Below, piece after piece: positions 57,901-64,000 of a stretch of 64,000 nt of DNA (position 1 is its first letter; each line of letters starts with the position of its first letter). Source of the DNA: Cyprinodon diabolis. Lineage: Eukaryota > Chordata > Actinopteri > Cyprinodontiformes > Cyprinodontidae. A model generated the notes under the pieces. That model searched no databases and had not been told where the DNA came from. It saw only the letters and a program-made list of their open reading frames with translations. The position numbers were made by a program, and so were the translations under genes. The stretch spans positions 4,274,916 to 4,338,915 of the forward strand of contig CM060064.1 in NCBI GenBank assembly GCA_030533445.1, written 5' to 3'.

Positions 57901-60900
57901 AGTTTCAGCAGCAGTACCATCCTCGCAGATATTAGATTAGTAGTTCACACACTGCAGAGATATTAGAATCTTAGCTTAAATGTCAGCCAAACCCATTTGG
58001 ACAGAGACAGGTGAAACTTTTCAATAAACCAAACATTACCCGCCACATATCTGACTCAATAACCATTTAAAACTATTTTCATTAATTTAAGACTAAATTA
58101 TTCATCTACTTGTAATATATCAATCTGTAATTACAACATTAACCACTGTTTGGCACCATTTACATTTTTCCTCTGAACGGTGCAGCCGGCTTGCTTGGAC
58201 TTGCGATTAATTATGGGATCCCCAAAGCTACGGAGGATACAGTGGACCTGTCCTTCAAAATGCAGGAAAATAAGGCTGCATTTCACGTCAGCGTGACGAG
58301 GAGTCTTTGAATCAGATCAGGCCGTGGCACTACGCTATGATGTAATCAGCCATGAATCTGATCTTTTGAGAATGCAGACACTGAATTTTAACTCAGCAAA
58401 GGACTGTATTGAGGGAAGGACACATGGGGCCTTGTATTGGGAGATCTTAGCCAAAAACCTTTAGACTGCTGGGTCATACAGCTTGACAAAGGCCTGGACC
58501 ACACAGCAAGGGTAACTTAAGTGTGTCTCTGTAATAAGCATCGAGTAGCCTAGCCAGTCTCCTAACCTGCACCCATTTAAGAAAATCTTTGGAGAAAGCT
58601 GAAGGTCTTTATTGCCAAACAAAAGCCCTAAAACAACGGTTCGTTGTGTCCTTGGGCAAGGCACTTCACCCCCATTGTCTACTGATGGTGGTCCGGGGGC
58701 CTGGTGGCGCCAGTGTATGGCAGCCTTGCTTCTGTCAGTGGGCCCCAGGTCAGATGTGGCGACAATGTAGTTTTCCACCACCTATGTGTGAGTGTGTGCG
58801 GGAATGGGTGGATGACTGAATGTTGTGTAAAACTCTTTGGTGAAGTCATCTGACTTGACAAATCTCTATACATGTACAGGCCATTAACCATTTACATATA
58901 AGGAAGGCAGGGCGTAGTGAGTTGTTTCGGCTTGATAGACCAGAAGCGCAATGCGTTGCCGTCTGTACCTTCTGTTCAATGGTGTCACATAATTAAGTCA
59001 ACCCGGCTCTGTCGATGCCACAGCATACCGATCAGAGATAGGGAGATTTTAAACACGGCTCATTTGCCGAGTCGGTTGATCCGGGTAGAAACACGTCAGT
59101 GAGCTGTTCACACTGCCACAAAAAGTAGATTGTTGCCGGTTTTAAACAGGCTGTCGGGCCAGTGGGAAAGAAGTATTAGAGGATCTTTTACATGGAAGCT
59201 TGTGCCTCAGATATCGGCTTCTACATAGAATGAAACCAGCGCACATTTCTAGGTTGATGCTTTATGACAAAGTTTACAATGAAAGCAATCGATGGGTACA
59301 ATAAAAACCCAGCTGAGCCAAATCAACCCTCATTAATGACCACAATAGGCTTTGTTTTATAGATAAATCTATAAGTGGAAGGTTGAAGTATTTACAAAAA
59401 AAAACATAGCAAGCCTGCAACAGCCACCAGGAAATAACAGATGACTTGGACTAAGGAAAGGCTCAATCAGGTCATCAGTCACTCCTATACTGCCATTCAT
59501 CCTGTACCTTGGTGTTGTAGATAAAGTGGTGGTAGGCTGGTCAGGATGAGTCGGGGGGACAGTCTGTTGCTTACACTGGACGGACAGAAGTATTTCTTTA
59601 CCCAGTCAAACAACTGAGGATGGGTATTCCTGCTGCCGGTCGGCTGGTGGAAGTCTATTATGCGTCCCCTGCAGAAAAACCAACAATGCTTAGATTTAAC
59701 CAAACTTTACTGTTTAAAAATGACATGCTGCAGCTGAGGATAAAAAAAAACAGTTGGAATTTTCACCTCTGGAAACTAATCCCATTCATCCCATCATCCT
59801 CTTTCCTCCATTGACTTCTGGGTTGACCAACAGTTTTCTGAACCAACATTGAACCACCTCAGCCGACTCTTTTCAAGTTTCTTCTTCAAGTTTAGAAGCT
59901 GATCTTCCTATACTCTGATGCTACGTTAAAACCCAACGTGCTTTAAGAAGGAAAAAAGCATCTGCCGCTTCATTTTTGATGCTTGTACACATTAAGGTCA
60001 GACACGCATCAAAATGATGCTCCTGAAGCGCGGCCAGTAAAGGGTGTTCACATGTTTCTGATGCTTGTGCTGCTCCTGTGTTCAATGGCAGTGTGGCATT
60101 GTGATCAGTGGGTAAAAAATAGTTTTAATATATTTTTAAGTGAGAAAGTCCACCTCTAAACATTGTCTGTACAGTCAGTTCACCAATATTATGATCCTGC
60201 CTTAAAACATTAATTTGCTCTCGGAGCTGCCCAGACTCCCACATAGCGGCGGTGCACCCTCACCGGGATTCCAGCAGAAGTTGCCTCAGGCCCGGATAAT
60301 AAAAGCGAACATATTTTGCCGGCAGGTTTTGACATTTTAGATTAATTTAGGGGTTAATAAACTGTTTCAGGGAAGTGATGATAGTGTTCTGAATCAGCAG
60401 CGCTGTCTCTCTCCCAGCCAGCTCCCAGATCAGCTTTTATGATTCATTGATGTGGCGCGTCAAGCAGCAATTGTTAAAGTATCTGCTGCTTGAGAATCGT
60501 GCATTCGGTGTGAATGTAGCATGAGCTTTCTCTAAATGTAGGGGTCATTCCAGTTACCTTAGAAAAATGTTTCTCCTTATATAGAAACCTTTTACCAATC
60601 TGACTGTATGATCTGATTGGATTGTCTATCTAAAGTGCTTTATAAACAAACTGAACTGGAATCAACCTACAAAGGAGGCTTGTTTCAACATCATGTATTG
60701 AGCATTTCTTTAGGTAATGTTCCATACAGACTGGTTATAATGTAGACAGCTAAATTAATCAACTGCCTTATTTTTAGCTCAGCTCATGCTTTACTACAAG
60801 ATATTATAACATGACTGGAGCTCAAGACATCAGGATTCTTTTTTTTTTTTCTTTTTTTTTGAGTTTTACGACACTAGCGTCTCTTTTTTTCAACAGTAGG

Positions 60901-63815
60901 CTGACAGGAAAGGGGGTATGAGAGAGGGGGAGCGACATGCGGCTAAGCACTGCGCCACCTGCACACCCGACATCAGGATTCTTAAACCCCTCAGGCTGTG
61001 GCAAGACTGACCTGTAAACCAGAGAGAGCAATTTCTATTTTTCTGGCCAAAATTTGTGGATTTGGACTAAGAATTTTATTTAAGCAGGCCCTTTCAACCC
61101 CAGTGGACACTCAGGCTCATGGCCTGTAGATGCAAACAGAACCACATCACCTGCAATAAAGAAAGATGATAGCTTAATGAGAGAAAGTGGGCTTTAGGCT
61201 GCCCTGTAAGGCTTTGAAACCGGGTTTGATAGGCGACAAAGCCATTCTCAAGCACATATCAAGGTGCTCATTCGTGAGCCTGGATCGATACAGTCCTGCT
61301 CACCATTATTGGCACCCCTAAAGTTTAAGTACATATAATGGAATATTTCCTGAAGTGAAAAACATTTTACTGCAGATAGATTGTGCTTGATGCAAAACAG
61401 CAAATGATAGAAAAACATTAAAAAAGAAAATTATTATGAGGAAAACAAAGAAAAACATTGTGTTTACCATGTCCATGGTATTGGCACTTTTTGCTGCAAA
61501 ACAGTATCAAAAGCCAGTTTGACTCACCTGTTCCAAATCACAAATGAAGATCACTTGTGATGAACTGCCTCCACACATGACGTGACATGAATTAACCAAT
61601 AAATGATCATATTGGTGCTTTAAAGGGCACCTGTTAGTCCATCGTTGCATGTGACAATGGTAAAGACAAAGGAGCTGTCTGAGGACACCAGAAATGCTAT
61701 TATTTGTAAGCACAAGAAATCCAAAGGGCATAAAGCCATCTCCAAAGACCTTGGTATCCCTGTTTCAACAGTACGTCATGTTATTAAGAAGTTTTCCAGG
61801 CATGGGACTGTCAAGAACCTCCCTGGACGTGGGGGGAAGAGAAAAATTGATGACAGAAGTCTTCGACGGTTGGAGTGAATGGTAGGAAAAACACGGCGTC
61901 AAACCTCTAAAGACCTGAAGACCGACCTGGAGCAGGCTGGTGTGATTGTTTCAGCAAGTACCATACGCCGCACACTAAACAAAGAGGGGCTTTATGGGCG
62001 AAAGCCAAGGAAGACCCCATTGCTAAAGAAAAGACAAAAAAAAAAAAACACGACTGGTCTTCGAAAAAGAGAACCTCGACAAACCTCAAGCCTTCTGGGA
62101 CAACATTTTATGGACAAATGAAACAAAAGTGGAGCTTTTCGGTAATTTATACCAACAGTATGTTTACAGACGGCGCAATGAAGCCTTAAAAGAAAAGAAC
62201 ACCATACCAACAATTAAGCATGGTGCTTTGCGGCATCTGGTACTGGAAGGCCTTGACCGTATCACAGGCCTCATGAAATCAGAAGATTATCAAGAAATTC
62301 TAGAGCGAAATGTCTTGCCCATTGTAAAAAAAACTTGGTTTGAGGCGAAGATCCTGGGTCGGCAAGATAATGACCCAAAGCACACCTCCAAAAGCATGCA
62401 GGCATGGTTGGAAGGGAAAAAAATGGACTGTCTTAAAATGGCCAGCAATGAATCCTGATCTCAATCCAATTGAAAATCTTTGTTTAGACCTGAAGTCTGC
62501 CATTGGAGAAAGGAACCCTGCAAATAGCTTGAGCAGATTGCAAAAGAAGAGTGGGAGAAAATGCCACCCGAGAAGCGCAAGAAGCTTAAAGCGAATATAA
62601 GAAACGTTTGGAGGCTGTCATTGCTGCCAAAGGCTGTGCAACCAAATATTAGGGATGTGTGTCAATATTAGTTTCACAGCAGCAGGTTGAGCCAAACATA
62701 CTCATAAATGTGCAGAGTCATCTTTGAGCACACTATTTTACTTTTCTTTCACCAGTTCACCACAGTTCTTCCAGCAGTCCACACTTTCTCTGCTCTCTTT
62801 TTCTCATCGTCTTCTCCTTCTTTCCCATCACACGGCTTGCCACAGGTTTGCCTGCTGTGTCTAAAAGTAGCAGCAGCAGCAGCCCAGACTGACGGCTCAT
62901 TGGCTAATTTGTATCACCTGCAGCCTGGTGCTGGACGCTCCGGAGGGCTTTACCGTATTAACAGGAGAAGTGGCGCAAGTGTGCTCAGTGAGGTGTTCAA
63001 AATGTTTGTGGCTAAAGGACAGGCAGCATTATTGAGCCCCTCAAATGTCCAACAATGTTCAGTCAGGCTAGGTTCAAAGCCTGCAGTGGCCACCTTCACC
63101 AGAGACTGTAGGGGGAGCAGTAGGCAGCTGTAGGCAGAGCTGAGGTTAGTAACAGACTTATACATCCCATGTGTAAAAAGGAGCACTACTATGGGTCATT
63201 CGTCACTGCTGCCAGCAGACTTTACAATGCCACTGCAATATAACCTGGTGCAAGAACGCTGTAATAACTATTTATCTATTTGAAAAAAAGAAACCGTACT
63301 TTACTCGCCACCACTGTATTGTACATAAGATACTGTATATATAAGTCAACTTCAATCTCCTTTATTTTTTACCATCCACTGTATATATCTGGCTGTACTG
63401 TATAGACGATGTAGAGCTGATGTCACAAGTGAATTTCTCCATTGTGAGTTCAATAAAGTTCTATTCTATTCCTAAGTTTTATTTGCAATCCCTCGTTGGC
63501 AATAAGAACAGTTTTTTCCATTTCTGTCAATCTGGAACTGTGTAAAGCTCAATAGGAAATCATTTTAAAAGAATGTCCCACTATGCAAGACATTACTTTA
63601 AAAAACAACAAAAACAGAGGAGCTTACCAACCTCAATCCGAGCGATGTGAGGAGGACGTATATCTCTGTGGCTCCAATCCAGGCCTCTGTTCTCTCCAAC
63701 TGATGATTGAAGTGTGATGCCCCCTGGGGATCAAGCCCTTCCTTCCAAGCTTCCTGGATCATCGTCTGCACCCGAGGGATACAAGGCACCGTCTTTTCTG
63801 ATCGAGAAGCAAAGC
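54970..63815 (-). CDS. zup1: Zinc finger-containing ubiquitin peptidase 1 (ZUP1/ZUFSP), 3' part
   Basis: Deubiquitinase of the C78 peptidase family that cleaves Lys63-linked ubiquitin chains in genome maintenance. Four - strand coding exons are in the window. 63815-63632 encodes VQTMIQEAWKEGLDPQGAS and AWIGATEIYVLLTSL. 59668-59508 encodes GRIIDFHQPTG and PPLYLQHQ. 55424-55204 encodes GHSRTVVGLEQRKNG and KHKQYQLVAVEGVLSSEEKE. 55017-54970 encodes 15 residues ending ERIP, then TGA. The peptidase His (GHSRT) and Asp (LLLDPA) are present. The catalytic Cys and the zinc fingers would lie in exons right of position 64000. Exon junctions 2-3 and 3-4 have good GT-AG borders in phase. The donor of the first exon needs GTTGGT to stay in frame, while a better GTAAGC sits 4 bases further. 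The gene is tail-to-tail with rwdd1. Confidence 0.92.
55800..56170. other. zup1 intron, T-rich repeat tract
   Basis: A T run at 55816-55831 is followed by AT-rich sequence. It resembles a common fish repeat end but cannot be classified. Confidence 0.4.
56279..56788. mobile_element. MITE with 35-bp terminal inverted repeats, zup1 intron
   Basis: ATGGAGGACCAATTCTGCCA continuing to 56313 is inverted at 56754-56788 with one mismatch. The interior is rich in ATTTATTT motifs and includes CATTATGCAAATGAGGAGGG. No transposase. Confidence 0.75.
57640..58385 (-). mobile_element. Non-autonomous DNA element, second copy of the nest-host family
   Basis: The left end CCTGCATCCTCCAAGGACCC with TGTCTACTTGGATTGG matches the inverse of 50290-50335. 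The right end GACGAGGAGTCTTTGAATCA, TACGCTATGATGTAATCAGC and TTGAGAATGCAGAC matches the inverse of 44180-44275. About 745 bases, non-coding, inside the zup1 intron. Confidence 0.6.
58640..58895 (+). repeat. SINE-like repeat copy, zup1 intron
   Basis: TCCTTGGGCAAGGCACTTCA, TATGGCAGCCTTGCTTCTGT, GGCGACAATGTAG and AAACTCTTTGGTGAAGTCAT parallel 20190-20400. Confidence 0.65.
58915..59175 (-). mobile_element. hAT-like MITE, family copy 3 (half), zup1 intron
   Basis: Read inverted, the right end CTTTCCCACTGGCC, GGCAACAATCTACTTTTTG, GTGAACAGCTCACTGACG and GTTTCTACCCGGATCAACC follow the left half of 25512-26030. Confidence 0.65.
59916..60523. mobile_element. Probable MITE, zup1 intron
   Basis: GATGCTACGTTAAAACCC at the left and GGTGTGAATGTAGCATGAGC at the right are inverted copies of GCTACGTT(C/A)A-type ends. 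A related left end occurs at 57088-57130. Confidence 0.5.
60838..60970 (-). repeat. T-rich repeat with SINE-like block, zup1 intron
   Basis: Poly-T with GAGTTTTACGACACTAGCGT is followed by GGCTGACAGGAAAGGGGG and CGACATGCGGCTAAGCACTG. On the - strand GGTGGCGCAGTGCTTAGC resembles a tRNA-type box A. Confidence 0.4.
61291..62690 (+). mobile_element. Tc1-type transposon with dead transposase, zup1 intron
   Basis: The left end CAGTCCTGCTCACCATTATT follows TA at 61289-61290; the right end is decayed. Transposase starts at the ATG 61657 (MVKTKELSEDTRNAII) with a paired-type helix-turn-helix (AISKDLGIPVSTVRHVIKKF). A TGA at 61876-61878 interrupts it in frame, and the frame breaks again in the A run at 62036-62049. 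The first catalytic Asp region reads LWTNETKVELFG, so Asp is replaced by Asn. The second (RQDNDPKHTSKS) and the NPDLNPIENL block remain. Confidence 0.92.
62860..63474 (+). mobile_element. LINE 3' end, zup1 intron
   Basis: A decayed RT C-terminus around 63110-63240 encodes TAASRLYNATAI followed by a stop. The 3' UTR ends in TTTCTCCATTGTGAGTTCAA, TAAAGTTCTATTCTATTCC, a typical fish LINE tail with an ATTCT repeat. The 5' boundary is unclear. Confidence 0.65.
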
Positions 63816-64000
63816 CTGTAATTAACACAGGTGCCAACAGGAAGCAATGCCACAATAACAGTAAGTATGTTTTCATTTCTGATACCGATATTGCAGCTTC
63901 GACAATTGGCCAATACCAATCAGTGGAGGGCCGTCAGGGACTTCAAGACCTTCACTGCTGCCCTAAAATCTATCAGGAACACTAACATACATTCACAACC
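63816..64000 (-). other. zup1 intron continuing past the window
   Basis: Includes TGATACCGATATTGCAGCTT and ATTGGCCAATACCAATCAGT, resembling a GGTATCGG-type hAT MITE fragment. Confidence 0.4.

Noticed and set aside
55800..58460. Search for an extra zup1 exon between 55424 and 59508
   Set aside because: The codon phase and the protein match pass directly from LYLQHQG to GHSRT, so no exon is missing.

Overview
The window is nuclear DNA of a ray-finned fish, most likely a percomorph teleost. The evidence is multi-exon vertebrate genes with GT-AG introns, no operon-like packing, and a dense load of typical fish transposable elements (L2-type and L1/Tx1 LINEs, Tc1, hAT, a Tf1/sushi-type Ty3/gypsy element, MITEs). 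I cannot name the species from sequence alone.

Four real host genes can be built exon by exon. On the + strand lie calhm6 (two coding exons, 5840-6355 and 10772-11203), calhm5 (two coding exons, 24338-24880 and 26336-26725) and rwdd1 (seven coding exons, 33798-43594). Converging on rwdd1 from the right, on the - strand, are the last four coding exons of zup1 (63632-63815, 59508-59668, 55204-55424, 54970-55017); its 5' part lies beyond the right edge. In human, CALHM6, CALHM5, RWDD1 and ZUP1 (ZUFSP) all lie in one part of chromosome 6q22, so this is a conserved block. The two CALHM genes are tandem paralogues with the same single intron position (after the Ala-Gln-Ser-Gln that ends exon 1, phase 0). 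They encode large-pore membrane channels. rwdd1 encodes the DRG2-binding RWD/DFRP2 protein and zup1 a Lys63-specific deubiquitinase. They are neighbours by ancestry and do not form one pathway.

Layout: 1-2230, LINE remnant; 2231-5600, intergenic DNA with a repeated GTGACGGGGTGGA motif and a transposon-like ORF; 5600-11600, calhm6 with L2 debris in its intron; 12690-13250, another LINE fragment; 14677-20130, a complete but inactivated Ty3/gypsy chromovirus-type retrotransposon on the - strand, followed by a SINE-like repeat; 20964-22507, an internally deleted hAT element with a perfect 8-bp target duplication; 24338-26725, calhm5; 27000-33700, repeats, a solo LTR and large AT microsatellites; 33798-43594, rwdd1, whose introns hold a hAT-type MITE, a foldback element and a Tc1 copy; 44168-50345, a three-level nest (inverted-repeat element, then L1/Tx1, then L2); 50800-54500, MITEs and an L2 tail; 54900-64000, zup1 with MITEs and a Tc1 copy in its introns.

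The most interesting signals are in the mobile DNA. The gypsy element carries a clear Tf1-like self-priming signature: the predicted 5' end of its RNA is complementary to the sequence just inside the LTR, and its gag start codon lies in the last six bases of the LTR. The triple nest can be read precisely because the interrupted L1 reading frame resumes across a 9-bp duplication. I found no host gene system that looks new.
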